A DNA stretch of 64,000 nucleotides, taken from NCBI RefSeq assembly GCF_029407905.1, contig NC_073624.1, positions 109,058,001 to 109,122,000 of the forward strand. Direction: 5' to 3'. The stretch is from Bubalus kerabau (Eukaryota; Chordata; Mammalia; Artiodactyla; Bovidae). A model generated the notes under the pieces. The model saw nothing but the letters and a program-made list of their open reading frames with translations, made no database searches and was not told where the DNA came from. Made by a program: the position numbers and the translations under genes. The number at the start of each line of letters is the position of its first letter. Positions within the stretch are counted from its first letter, which is position 1. Shown here in pieces: positions 45,691-56,268 of this stretch.

Positions 45691-47413
45691 CAGTTCAGTT
45701 CAGTCACTCAGTCATGTCCCCATGGACTGCAGCATACAAGACTTCCCTGTCCATCACCAACTCCCGGAGCCTACTCAAACTCATGTTCATTGAGTCGGTG
45801 AGGCCATCCAACCATATCATCCTCTTTTTTCCCCTTCTCTTCCCATCTTCAATCTTTCGCAGCATCAGGGTCTTTTCCAATGAGTTAGTTCTTTGCATCA
45901 GGTGGCCAAAGTATTGGAGTTTCAGCTTCAGCATCAGTCCTCCCAATGAATATTCAGGATTGATTTCCTTTAGAATGGACTGGTTGGATCTCTTTGTAGT
46001 CCAAGGGATCCCAAGAGTCTTCTGCAACACCACAGTTCAAAAGCATCAATTCTTTGGTGCTCAGCTTCATTTATAGTCCAAATCTCACATCCATATATGA
46101 CTACTGGAAAAACCATAGCCTTGACTAGACAGACCTTTGTTGGCAAAGTAATGTCTCTGCTTTTTGATATGCTATCAAGGTTAGTCATAACTTTTCTTCC
46201 AAGGAGCAAGCATCTTTTAATTTCATGACTGCAGTCAATATCAGCAGTGATTTTGGAGCCCAAAAAGATAATATCTCTCACTGTTTCCATTGTTTCCCCA
46301 TCTATTTACCATGAAGTGATAGGACCAGATGACATTATCTTAGTTTTCTGAATGTTGAGTTTTAAGCCAATTTTTTAACTCCTCTTTCACTTTCATCAAG
46401 AGGCTCTTAGTTCTTTCTTCTTTGCTTTCTGGCATAAGGGTGGTGTCATCTGCATATCTGAGGTTATTGATATTTCTCCTGACAATCTTGATTCCAGCTT
46501 GTGCTTCATCCAGCTCGTCATTTTGCATGATGTACTCTGCATATAAATTAAATAAGCAGGCTGACAATATACAGCCTTGACATACTTCTTTCCCTATTTG
46601 GATCCAGTCTGTTGTTCCATGTACAGTTCTAACTGTTGCTTCTTGACCTCCATACAGATTTTCAGGAGGCAGGTCAGGTGGTCTGATATTCCCATCTCTT
46701 GAAGAATTTTCCACATTTTGTTGTGATCCACACAGTCAAATGCTGGTGTGTGGTGGTTTATTCACTAAGTCATGTCATACTCTTGCGACCCCATGGACTG
46801 TAGCCTGCCAGGCTCCTCTGTCCATGGGATTTTCCAGGCAGTGGGTTGCCATTTCCTTCTCCAAGTCAAAGGCAGTGGCATAGTCAATAAAGCAGAAATA
46901 GATGTTTTTCTTTAACTGCCCTCCCCTTTTCTGATGATCCAATGGATGTTGGCAATTTGATCTCCAGTTCCTCTGCCCTTTCTAAAACCAGCTTGAACAT
47001 CTGGAAGTTCATAGTTCATGTACATTTGAAGCCTGGATTGGAGAATTTTGAGCATTACTTTACTAGCGTGTGGGATGAGTGCAATTGTGTGGTAGTTTGA
47101 ACATTTTTGGGCATTGCCTTTCTTTGGGATTGGAATGAAAACTGACCCTTTCCAGTCCTGTGGCCACTGCTGAGTTTTCCAAATTTGCTGGCATATTGAG
47201 TGCAGCACTTTCACAGCATCATCTTTCAGGATTTGAAATAGCTCAACTGGAATTCCATCACCTCCACTAGCTTTGTTCATAGTGATGCTTCCTAATGCCA
47301 ACTTGACTTCACATTCCGGGATGTCTGGCTCTAGATGAGTGATCACAGCATCATGATTATCTGGATTATGAAGATCTTTTTTGTATAGTTCTTCTGTGTG
47401 TTCTTGGCACCTC
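45691..47413 (-). mobile_element. BovB LINE in L1 copy II, 5'-truncated, split by a SINE
   Basis: Antisense tail CAGTTCAGTTCAGTCACTCAG at the left, and RT-region sequence to TTCTTGGCACCTCTTCC at the right. L1 text ATCCTAGATTGCAT continues as CCATATATGTGCATTAAT after it, so ~6 bp (TTCCAT-like) are duplicated. The coding frames are broken. Confidence 0.93.
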
Positions 47414-47526
47414 TTCCATATATGTGCATTAATATATGATATTTGTTTTTCTCTTTCTGACTTCACTCTGTATAATAGGTTCATTATTATAGGTTCATCC
47501 AGTTCCAAAAACTGACTCAAATGCAT
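46340..47526 (-). pseudogene. BovB reverse transcriptase remnant, interrupted
   Basis: 46912-47526 (204 codons) holds ASGGDGIPVELFQIL and DVQAGFRKGRGTGDQIANI. 46340-46714 (124 codons) holds GKEVCQGCILSACLFNLYAE (motif B) and RYADDTTLM (motif C). A SINE at 46744-46863 sits between them, in the segment carrying motif A. The first ~37 codons of the longer frame come from flanking L1 sequence, so that frame is an accidental L1-BovB fusion. Confidence 0.9.
46744..46863 (-). mobile_element. Bov-A monomer SINE inside BovB, with TSD
   Basis: GGTTTATTCACTAAGTCATGTC to GCCATTTCCTTCTCCA, with a ~15-bp gap after TTTTCCAGGCA. The TSD AGTCAAATGC / AGTCAAAGGC (9 of 10) lies at 46734-46743 and 46864-46873, made of BovB sequence. 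This is the innermost layer of the nest. Confidence 0.95.
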
Positions 47527-48586
47527 TCCTTTTTATAGTTGAGTAATATTCCATTGTGTATATCTACCACAACTTCCTTATCCATTTATCTGTTGATGGT
47601 CATCTAGATGGCTTCCATGCCCTAGCTATTGTAAATAGTGCTGCAACTAACAGATGAATATCAGGGTACATGTGTCTTTTTCAGTTATGGTTTCCTCAGG
47701 GTATATGCCCAGCAGTGGGACTGCTGAGTCATATGGTAGTTTTATTCCTAGTTTTTTAAGGAATCTCAATACTGTCTTCATAGTGGTTTTATCCGTTTGC
47801 ATTCCCTCCAACGCTATAAGAGGGTTCCCTTTTCTCCACACCCAATCTGGCATTTATTATTTGGAGACATTTTTATGATTGCCTTTCTGACCATTGTGAG
47901 GTGGTATCTCACCGTAGTTTTGATTTGCATTTCTCTAGTAATGAGTGATGTTGAGCATCATTCATATGATTAGTCATCTGTATGTCTTCTTTGGAGAAAT
48001 ATCTGTCTAGGTCTTCTGCCCACTTTTTGATTTGGTGGTTTGTTTTTCTGGTATTGAGTTGCATGAACTGCCTATATATTTTGGAGATTAATTCTTTGTT
48101 AGATGTTTTGTTTGATATTTTCTCCCACTCTGAGGGTTGTCTTTTCACCTTGCTTGTAGTTTCCTTCTTTGTGCAAGATTTTAAGTTTAATTATGTCCCA
48201 TTTGTTTATTTTTGTATTTGTTTTCCTTACTCTAAGAGGTAGATCATAGAGGATTTTGCAGTGATTTATATTAGAGAGTGTTCTACCTATGTTTTCCTCT
48301 AAGAGTTTTATGGTTTCTGGTCTTACCTTAAGATCTTTAATCCATTTGAGTTTATTTTTGTGTTTGGTGTTAGGAAGTTTTCTAATTTCATTCTTTTCCA
48401 TGTAGTTTACCAGTTTTTTTTTTTTTTTTTCCCCCAGCAAACCTTGTTGAAGAGGCTGTCTTTTCTGCATTGTGTATTGTTGCCTCCTTTGTCAAAGATA
48501 AACTGTTCATACATGCATAGGTTTATCTCTGGGCTTTCTATCTTGTTCCATTGGTCTATATTCTGTTTTTGTGCCAGTATCATACT

Positions 48587-48830
48587 TTTTAAAATTTTAT
48601 TTATTTTAAATTGAAGGTTAATCGCTTTACAGAATTTTGCTGTTTTTTGCCAAACCTCAACATGAATCAGCCATAGGTATAATGTCCCCCTCCCTCTTGA
48701 ACCTCCCTCCCATCTCCCTCCCCATTCTCCCCTCTAGTTTGTTACAGAGCCCCTGTTTGAGTTCCTTGAGTCATACAGCAAATCCCCATTGGCTGTCTAT
48801 TTTACATGCACTAATGTAAGTTTGATGATG
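48587..48830 (-). mobile_element. L1 3'-end fragment inserted in L1 copy II
   Basis: ORF2 text GTGCCAGTATCATACTT is interrupted by an L1 3' UTR (TTTTAAATTGAAGGTTAATCGCTTTAC, CAACATGAATCAGCCATAGG, TCCCCATTGGCTGTCTATTTTACATG). ORF2 then resumes at GTAGATCTGTTGCACAGTCTGAATTCGGG. Ends are approximate. Confidence 0.8.
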
Positions 48831-51433
48831 GTAGATCTGTTGCACAGTCTGAATTCGGGAGGGCTGATTCCTCCAGTTCTTTTTTTTTTTTTTTTTTTCT
48901 TTGCTTTGGTTATTCAGGGTCTTTTGTGTTTCCATACAAGTTGTGAAATTATTTTCTCTAGTTCTGTGAAAAAGACTTTTGGAAATTTAATGGGGATTGC
49001 ATTGAATCAATAGATTGCTTTGGGTAATACAGTCATTTTCACTATATTGATTCTTCCAATCCAAGAACATTGCATATCTGTCCATCTGTTTGTGTTATCT
49101 TTGATTTATTTCATCAGTGTCTTATAGCTTTCCGCATACAGGTCTTTTTTCTCTTTGGGCAAATTTATTCCTAAGTATTTTATTCTTTTTATTGTAATGG
49201 TGAATGGGATTATTTCCTTAATTTGTATTTCTGATGTTTCATTGTTATTGTATAGGAAGGCAAGGGATTTCTGTGTATTAGTTTTATATCATGTGACTTT
49301 ACAACTTCATTAATTAACTCTAATAATTTTTGGTGGCATCTTTAGGGTTTTCTGTGTAGAGAATTATGTCATCTGCAAAGAGTGAGTTTTGCTTCTTTTC
49401 TAGTCTGGATTCCTTTTATATCTTTATCTTCTCTGATTGCTATGGCTAAGAGTTCCAAAACTATGTTGAATAATAGTGGTGAGAGTGGGCAACCTTGTCT
49501 TTTTCATGATTTTAGAGGGAATGCTTTCAGTTTTTCACCCTTGAGGATAATGTTTGCTGTGGGTTTGTCATATATGGCCTTTATTATGTTGAGGCATGTT
49601 CATTCTGTATCTGCTTTCTGAGATTTTTTTTTTATCATAAATGGGTGTTTAATTTTGTTGAAGGCTTTCACTGCACCTTTTGAAATGATCATATGGTTTT
49701 TAATCTCTCAATTTGTTAATATGATGTATTACATTGATTGATTTGCATATATTGAAGAATCTTTGCATCCCTGGGATAAAATCAACTTGGTCTGATGTAT
49801 GATTTTTTAAATATGTTGTTGGATCCTGTTTGCTAGAGTTTTGTTGAGTATTTTTGCACCTGTGTTCATCAGTGTTATTGGTCTGTAATTTTTTTGTCAC
49901 ATCTTTGTCTGGTTTTGATATCAGGGTGATGGTGGCCTCGAAGAATGAGCTTGGGAGTTTTCCTTCCTCTCCAATTTTCTGGAAGAGTTTAAGCAGGATA
50001 GGTGTTAGCTCTTCTCTAAACTTTTGGTAGAATTCCATTTGTGACGCCATCTGGTCCTGGGCTTTTGTTTGTTGGAAGATCTTTTATTACAGTTTGGATT
50101 TCTGTGCTTGTGGTTGGTCTGTTCATATTTCCTATTTCTTCCTGGTTCAGTTTTGGAAGGTTATACTTTTCTAAGAATTTTTCCATTTCTTCCAAGTTGT
50201 CCATTTTATTGGCATATAGTTTCTTCTGATAGTCTCTTATGCTTTGTATTTCTGTGTTGTCTATTGTAACTCTTTTTTTTTTCCCCTAATTTTACTGATT
50301 TGAGTCATCTCCTTTTTTCTTGATGAATCTGCCTAAATGATTTTTCAATGTTGTTTACCTTCTCAAAGAACCATCTTTTAGCTTTATCGATCATTGTGTT
50401 TTTTAAGGTATCTCGTACTGTGCTACATAGTGGCTGTATCAATTTATATTTCCACCAGTGGTATAATAGTGTTCCTGTTGCTCCACATCCTCTTCAGCAT
50501 TTCTTGGTTGTAGATTTTTTGATGGCCATTTTGGCCTATGTGAGGTGATACCTCATTGTAGTTTTGATTTGCATTTCTCTGATGAAGAGTGATGTTGATC
50601 ACCTATTCATGTGTTTTTTTGGTCATCAGTATGTCTTCTTTGAAGAAATGTCTGTTTAGATCTTCCACCCATTTTTTGATTGTGTTGTTTCCTTTTTTTT
50701 TGATATGGAGCTTCATGAGGTGTTTATAAATTTTAGAGACTAATACCTTGTTGGTCACATTGTTTGCAAATATTTTCTTGCATTCTGTGGATTGTCTATT
50801 TGTTTTGTTTATGGTTTCCTTTGCTGTGCAAAAGCTTTTAAGTTTAACTAGGTCCTATTTGTTTGTTTTTGTTTTTATTTCCTTTTCTCTAAGAAGTGGG
50901 TGGAAAAACAGCTTGCGGCAATTTATGTCAATTTATGTGCTCTGCCTATACTTTCTTCTAGGTGTTTTACAGTGTTCGATCTTACATTTTAGGTGTTTAG
51001 TACATTTTGTGTTTGTTGGTGTATGTGGTGTTAGGGAGATTCTAATTTCATTCTTTTACATATAGCTGTCCAGTTTTCTGAGCACTACTTATTGAAAAGA
51101 CTGTCCTTTCTCCACTGTATTTTCTTGCCTCCTTTGTCATATATTAGGTGACCATAGGGGCAGGAGTTTAATCTCTGGGCTTTCTATCCTGTTCCATTGA
51201 TCTATTTTTCTGTTTTTGTGCCATGACTATACTCTCTATACTCTTCATAATATTTAGATTATTGAAGCTTTGTAGTATATCTGAAGTCAGGGATTTTAAT
51301 TCCTTCTGCTCCATTCTTTTTTCTCAAGATTGCTTTGGCTAGTCAGTGTCTTTATGTTTCCCTACAAATTGTAGGATTTTTGATCTAGTTCTATGAAAAA
51401 TGCTGTTGGTAATTTGGTAGCAATTGCATTGAA

Positions 51434-51700
51434 GGCAATGGCACCCCACTCCAGTACTCTTGCCTGGAAAATCCCATGGACGGAGGAGCCTGGTAGGCTG
51501 CACTCCATGGGGTCGCGAAGAGTCGGACACGACTGAGCGACTTCACTTTCACTTTTCACTGTCATGCATTGGAGAAGGAAATGGCAACCCACTCCAGTGT
51601 TCTTGCCTGGAGAATCCCAGGGATGGGGGAGCCTGGTGGGCTGCCGTCTATGGGATCACACAGAGTCGGACACGACTGAAGCGACTTAGCAGCAGCAGCA
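51434..51700 (+). mobile_element. Bov-A2 SINE in L1 copy I, with 8-bp TSD
   Basis: A near-consensus dimer that interrupts L1 text between GCAATTGCATTGAA and GCATTGAATTTATAG. The TSD GCATTGAA lies at 51426-51433 and 51701-51708. The first few bases of the left monomer are missing. Confidence 0.96.
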
Positions 51701-52424
51701 GCATTGAATTTATAGATTGCTTTGGGTAGCATAGTTATTTTGACAATATTGATTCTTCCAATCCAAGAACATGGTAGATCTCTCCATCTGTTTGTGTCTT
51801 CTTTGATTTTTTCATCAGTATCATAGTTTTCTGAGAACAAATCTTCTGCCTCATTAGCTAAGTTTATTCTTAGGTATTTTATTCTTCTGATGGTAAATAA
51901 GATTGTTTTCTTAATCTCCTCTGTGATTTTTCATTGATAGTATATATGTGTTCATTATTTAGTTAGTTATTTAGTTAATTAGTATATACAAGAGATTTCT
52001 TTGTATTACTTTTTGTGTCCTGAAACTTTGCCAAATTCATTGATGAGTTTAAGTTTTCTGATAGCATATTTAGGGTTTTCTATCTGTAGTATCATGTCAT
52101 CTGCAAACAGTGACAGTTTACTTCTCTTCCCATTTGGCTTTCTTTTATTGACTTTTCTTCTCTAGTAGCTGTGGCCAGGATTTCCTAAACGAAGTTGAAT
52201 AAAACTGGCAAGAATGGACACCCTTGTCTTGTTCCTGATCTTTGAGGAACAGCTTTCAGTTTTTCACCTTTAAGAATTGCATTTGCTGTGGTTTGTCCTG
52301 TATGGCTTTTATTATGTTGACTTATATTCCCTCTGTGCCCACTTTTTGTCAAGTTTTTATCATAAATGGGTGTTCAAATTTGTCAAACACTTTTTCTAGA
52401 TAAAGATTTTTCGATCCACCTCTT

Positions 52425-53971
52425 CAGCTCAGTTCAGTTGCTTAGTCATGTCCGACCATTTGTGACCCCATGGACTGCAGGGAAGCACGCCAGGCTTCCC
52501 TGTCCATCACCAGCTCCCGGAGCTTACTCAAACCCATGTCTGTTGATTCGGTCATGCCATGATCCAGTCAATGATGGTGATCCAACCATCTCATCTTCTG
52601 TCGTCCCCTTTTCCTCCCTCCTTCAATCTTTCCCAGCATCAGGGTCTTTCCCAGTGAGTCATTTCTTCACATCAGGTGGCCAAACTATTGGAGTTTAAGC
52701 TTCACATCAGTCCTTCCAATGAATATTCAGGACTGATTTCCTTTAGGATGACTGGTTGGATTTTCTTGCAGTCCACAGAACTCTCAAGTGTCTTCTCCAA
52801 CACCACAGTTCAAAAGCATCAATTCTTTGATGCTCAGCTTCATTTATAGTCCAACTCTCACATCCATACATGACTACTGGAAAAACCATAGCTTTGACTA
52901 TATGGACCTTTTTTGGCAATGTCTCTGCTTTTAAATATGCTCTCTAGGTTAGTCATAGCTATTCTTCCAAGGAGCAAGCATCTTTTATTTATTTTTTTTA
53001 ATTTTATTTTATTTTTAAACTTTACATAATTGTATTAGTTTTGCCAAATATCAAAATGAATCTGCCACAGGTATACATGTGTTCCCCATCCTGAACCCTC
53101 CTCCCTCTTCCCTCCCCATACCATCCCTCTGGGTCGTCCCAGTGCATCAGCCCCAAGCATCCAGTATCGTGCATCGAACCTGGACTGGCAACTCGTTTCA
53201 TACATGATATTTTACATGTTTCCATGCCATTCTCCCAAATCTTCCCACCCTCTCCCTCTCCCACAGAGTCCATAAGACTGTTCTATACATCAGTGTCTCT
53301 TTTGCTGTCTCATACACAGGCTTATTGTTACCATCTTTCTAAATTCCATATATATGCGTTAGTATACTGTATTGGTGTTTTTCTTTCTGGCTTACTTCAC
53401 TCTGTATAATAGGCTCCAGTTTCATCCACCTCATTAGAACTGATTCAAATGTATTCTTTTTAATGGCTGAGTAATACTCCATTATGTATATGTACCATAG
53501 CTTTCTTATCCATTCATCTGCTGATGGACATCTAGGTTGCTTCCATGTCCTGGCTTATTATAAACAGTGCTGCGATAAATCCACGCACATATGGACACCT
53601 TATCTTTGACAAAGGAGGCAAGAATATATGATGGATTAAAGACAATCTCTTTAACAAGTGGTGCTGGGAAATCTCATCAACCACTTGTACAAGAATGAAA
53701 CTAGAACACTTTCTAGCAAGCATCTTTTAATCTCATGGCTTCAGTCACCATCTTCAGTGATTTTGGAGCCCCCCTCCAAAAAAAAAAAGTATCTCATTGT
53801 TTCCATGTTTATCCATATATTTGCCATGAAATGATGGGGCTAGATGCCATGATCTTAGTTTTCTGAATGTTGAGTTTTAAGCCAACTTTTTCACTCTCCT
53901 CTTTCGTTTTCATCAACAGGCTCTTCAGTTCTTCACTTTCTGCCATATCTTATCAACATTCTTTGCTTTCT
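52425..53971 (-). mobile_element. BovB LINE in old L1MA, with 12-bp TSD, split by an L1
   Basis: Antisense tail CAGCTCAGTTCAGTTGC, C-terminal coding region up to GAGCAAGCATCTTTTA, then (after the L1) TCTCATGGCTTCAGTCACC to GTTCTTCACTTTCTGCCAT. The TSD GATCCACCTCTT / GATCCATCTCTT (11 of 12) lies at 52413-52424 and 53972-53983. Coding frames are dead. Confidence 0.95.
52988..53714. mobile_element. 5'-inverted (twin-primed) L1 inside BovB, with 15-bp TSD
   Basis: 52988-53575 is antisense L1 (poly-T, 3' UTR, ORF2 C-terminus to AACAGTGCTGCGAT). 53576-53714 is sense L1 from further upstream in ORF2 (ATGGACACCTTATCTTTGAC, AAGTGGTGCTGGGAAATC, AGAATGAAACTAGAACAC). The perfect TSD AGCAAGCATCTTTTA, made of BovB sequence, encloses both (52973-52987 and 53715-53729). 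Confidence 0.97.
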
Positions 53972-54044
53972 GATCCATCTCTTAGGAACATTCAAATATG
54001 ATATATACTATATATTGTATAGCATTACAGACTATTAAGTGAAG

Positions 54045-54271
54045 TTGACTCTTCTTGAACAACACAGTTTTAAAATGTGTAGGTCTACTTATCCATGAAT
54101 TTTTCAGTAGTAAATGGAATAGTACTATGCCAATCTGTGGTTGGTCAAATCAAAGAATAAGGAGCTGGGGATACAAGGAACTACAGATATAAAGAGCTGA
54201 AGGCTATATGTGGATTTTTAACTACATAAGGGTTTGAAACACATGCCCCCCACATTGTTCAAGAATCATCT
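54045..54271 (+). repeat. Tigger-like (TcMar) MITE in old L1MA
   Basis: Left end GTTGACTCTTCTTGAACAACACAG and right end CATTGTTCAAGAATCATC are inverted copies of each other. The interior AATAGTACTATGCCAATCTGTGGTTGG matches the abundant element starting CAGTTGACCCTTGAACAAC. L1MA text continues across it. The subfamily is not named. Confidence 0.78.
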
Positions 54272-54537
54272 TTATAGTCCCCATGCTATGCCTTACATCA
54301 CCATGGTTTATTTCATCACTGAAAGTTTCTACCATTTGACTCCCTTTCCCTATTTTACTTAACCCCTATACTCCACCTCTGTGTCTTTGAAGATGTTTGG
54401 TTTTTTAGATTCCATACACGAGATCAGAATATAGTTTTATGACTTTATCTGACATTTCACTTGGCATAACACTCAAGGTCTATCCATGTTGTCACAAATG
54501 GCAAGATTTCCTTCTTCTTATGACTGAATAATATTCC

Positions 54538-54539
<2 letters not shown>

Positions 54540-54585
<46 letters not shown>
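54540..54585. repeat. (AT)n microsatellite within L1MA
   Basis: About 23 AT units, expanded from the L1MA segment TTCCATTATATATAT...CCACATTTTC. Confidence 0.98.
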
Positions 54586-54588
<3 letters not shown>

Positions 54589-55254
54589 GCCACATTTTCT
54601 GTATCCATTCATGAAGTGATAAGTAATTTCTGTTATCTTGGCTCTTGTAAAAATACTACAAATTGTGACTGTGCATGTGTCCTTTAGAGATAGTTTTTTT
54701 CGTCTTATTTTGGTACTCAGAAGCGTAATTGCATCATGTGGTAGTATCTATTTTTATTGAATCTTCATACTGTTTTCCATGGTGGCTGCACCAATTTAAA
54801 TTCCCACCAGCAGTGCACAAGGGCTCCCTTTTCTCCGCATTTTCACTAATACCTACTGCTTCCTGATAGTAGCCATTCTAACAGGTGAGGTAACATCTCA
54901 TCGTGGTTTTGATTTGCATTTCTCTAAGGATTATGGACATTGAGCATCTTTTTCATGGCCCTTTTGGCTATCTGTATTTCTTCTTTGGAAAAATGTCTAT
55001 TCAGATCCTCTGCCTAATTTTTCATCACATTGTTTCTGCTGTTGATGTTATTGCCTTGCACAAGGTCTTTGGATATCAATTCTTTATCATTATTTTCTCT
55101 CATTCAGTAAGGTTAACTTTTGAATTTGTTGATTATATATCCTTTGGTGAGCTGTCTCAATTTCCTGAACGGAGGATTAGAGCTATTATGATACAAAATC
55201 CAAGTGGAAAACCTTAAAATGCATATATTCCCTTTGCCAAATAGTGAGTAAGAA

Positions 55255-55448
55255 GTACATCTGACTCTTAACCACCACAAGGGTTAATCCATGCATAATG
55301 TAGAATTGGCCCTTCATATCTACAGTTTCTTACATTTGCCAGTTAAATCAACCATGGACTGTGTTGCACTGTAATATTTACTACTGAAAAACATCTGCAT
55401 ATAACTGGACTACACAATCATACAAACATTCAAAGGTCAACTGTGATA
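55255..55448 (-). repeat. second Tigger-like MITE
   Basis: GGCCCTTCATATCTACAG, TTAAATCAACCATGGACTGTGTTGCACTGTAATATTTACTACTG and AACATTCAAAGGTCAACTG match the second half of the same family (cagtcggccctccgtatc...accacggatcgtgtagtactg...gttgttcaagggtcaactg). Its left end is badly worn. Confidence 0.72.
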
Positions 55449-55584
55449 TCATATTCCAGATATAATGGCAGAGATTTATCACCCTGTAAGGTGTCACTAA
55501 TTATACATGGATAATTGTCCCTATCATCATCTTCTTAGTTTACTAGTATAAACCCTTCAAAAACCAGAAGAATAATGGTGGTAA

Positions 55585-55932
55585 TGATGATTGTGTTATT
55601 TATTGCTGCAAGACAAATATCCAGAAACCTAGTTTCTAAAACAACACACATGTATTATCCACAATTTCTGTCCGAAGTCTGGGCACAGTTTAACTGGGTC
55701 TCATGCTTCAGTCACAGGAGACTACAATCCACATGTAGGCTAGAGAATCGGTTGTGGAAACATCTGCTTTAGAGCCACTAGGTTGTTGGCAGTATTCAAG
55801 TATTTGCATTACTGAGGTTTCAGTTTCTTGCTGGAGAATGCTTTTGCACAAAAAGGCTACCCAGAGTTCTTTTGACATGGGATTTCTAACTAACTTGGCC
55901 TTTACTTCACGGCAGCTTTAGGGTCTCTCTAG
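55585..55932 (-). repeat. MaLR/MLT1-like LTR, worn
   Basis: GTTATTTATTGCTGCAAGACAAATATCCAGAAACCTAGTTTCTAAAACAACACACATG, TCTCATGCTTCAGTCAC and GTTTCAGTTTCTTGCTGGA match antisense MaLR LTRs. No open frame of note. Confidence 0.7.
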
Positions 55933-55943
55933 TACATTGGTTA

Positions 55944-56266
55944 GGGAAGGCGATGGCACCCCACTCCAGTACTCTTGCCTGGAAAATCCCATGGATGGAG
56001 GAGCCTGGTAGGCTGCAGTCCATGGGGTCGCTAAGAGTCGGACACGACTGAGCGACTTCACTTTCACTTTTTTTTTTAATTTTATTTTATTTTTAAACTT
56101 TCACTTTCACTTTTCACTCTCATGCATTGGAGAAGGAAATGGCAACCCACTCCAGTGTTCTTGCCTGGAGAATCCCAGGGATGGGGGAGCCTGGTGGGCT
56201 GCCGTCTATGGGGTCGCATCGAGTCGGACACGACTGAAGTGACTTAGCAGCAGTAGCAGCAGCAGG
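55944..56266 (+). mobile_element. Bov-A2 SINE, left half of a composite insertion
   Basis: Dimer from GGGAAGGCGATGGCACCCC to AGCAGCAGTAGCAGCAGCAG, with a 32-bp L1 piece in its linker. No TSD is found at its right end. Instead, the TSD TACATTGGTTA lies at 55933-55943 and again only after the adjoining BovB (56833-56843). Confidence 0.94.
56068..56099 (-). mobile_element. minimal (32-bp) L1 insertion
   Basis: A T tract, AATTTTATTTTATTTTTAAA and CT: the extreme antisense 3' end of the ruminant L1, nothing more. The duplicated SINE sequence TTCACTTTCAC lies on both sides (56057-56067 and 56100-56110), as expected for target-primed insertion. Confidence 0.88.
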
Positions 56267-56268
56267 GT

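Larger units (their letters stand above)
45095..50397 (-). mobile_element. L1 copy II, inserted in L1 copy I and itself split
   Basis: The 3' end is at left (TTTAATTGGAGGATAATTACTTTACAATATTG, then the 3' UTR). The ORF2 C-terminal and RT regions extend to about 50397, where it is 5'-truncated. Flanking GTTCTTTAA (45086-45094) and GTTTTTTAA (50398-50406) form a 9-bp TSD with one change. It contains a Bov-tA, a BovB and a third L1. Frames 50016-50204 and 49700-50050 (minus) retain FLEKYNLPKLNQEE and SPGPDGVTNGI. Confidence 0.88.
44161..52393 (-). mobile_element. ruminant-lineage L1 copy I, inserted in L1MA and itself split
   Basis: The pieces are 44161-44620, 44894-45094, 50399-51433 and 51701-52393. 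Antisense 3' UTR (CAGCAAAGTGAATCAGTTATACATGTAC), ORF2 C-terminus (CATGTCCTGGCTATTGTAAATAGGGC) and RT region (GTCATCTGCAAACAGTGACAG). Text breaks at TTTTTAGGTTCTTTAA and resumes 5.3 kb later at TTTTAAGGTATCTCGTACTG, as expected if copy II inserted there. Confidence 0.88.
43770..55150 (-). repeat. old L1MA-type LINE split into five pieces by later insertions
   Basis: The pieces in order are 43770-43807, 44023-44160, 52394-52424, 53984-54046 and 54272-55150. Joined, they read as a continuous antisense L1MA 3' UTR and ORF2 end. Landmarks are TTATTGAGGTATAATTGACG, TTAGTTTCAGGTGTATAACAT, GATCCACCTCTT joined to AGGAACATTCAAATATG, TATAGTCCCCATGCTATGCCTTACATC, CTTGGCATAACACTCAAGGTC and GTGGTTTTGATTTGCATTTC. 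The intervening DNA is assigned below. Confidence 0.82.

Noticed and set aside
49700..50229. Short frames with SPGPDGV-like motifs as a separate reverse transcriptase gene
   Set aside because: They are pieces of the ORF2 of L1 copy II, collinear with the surrounding L1 text.
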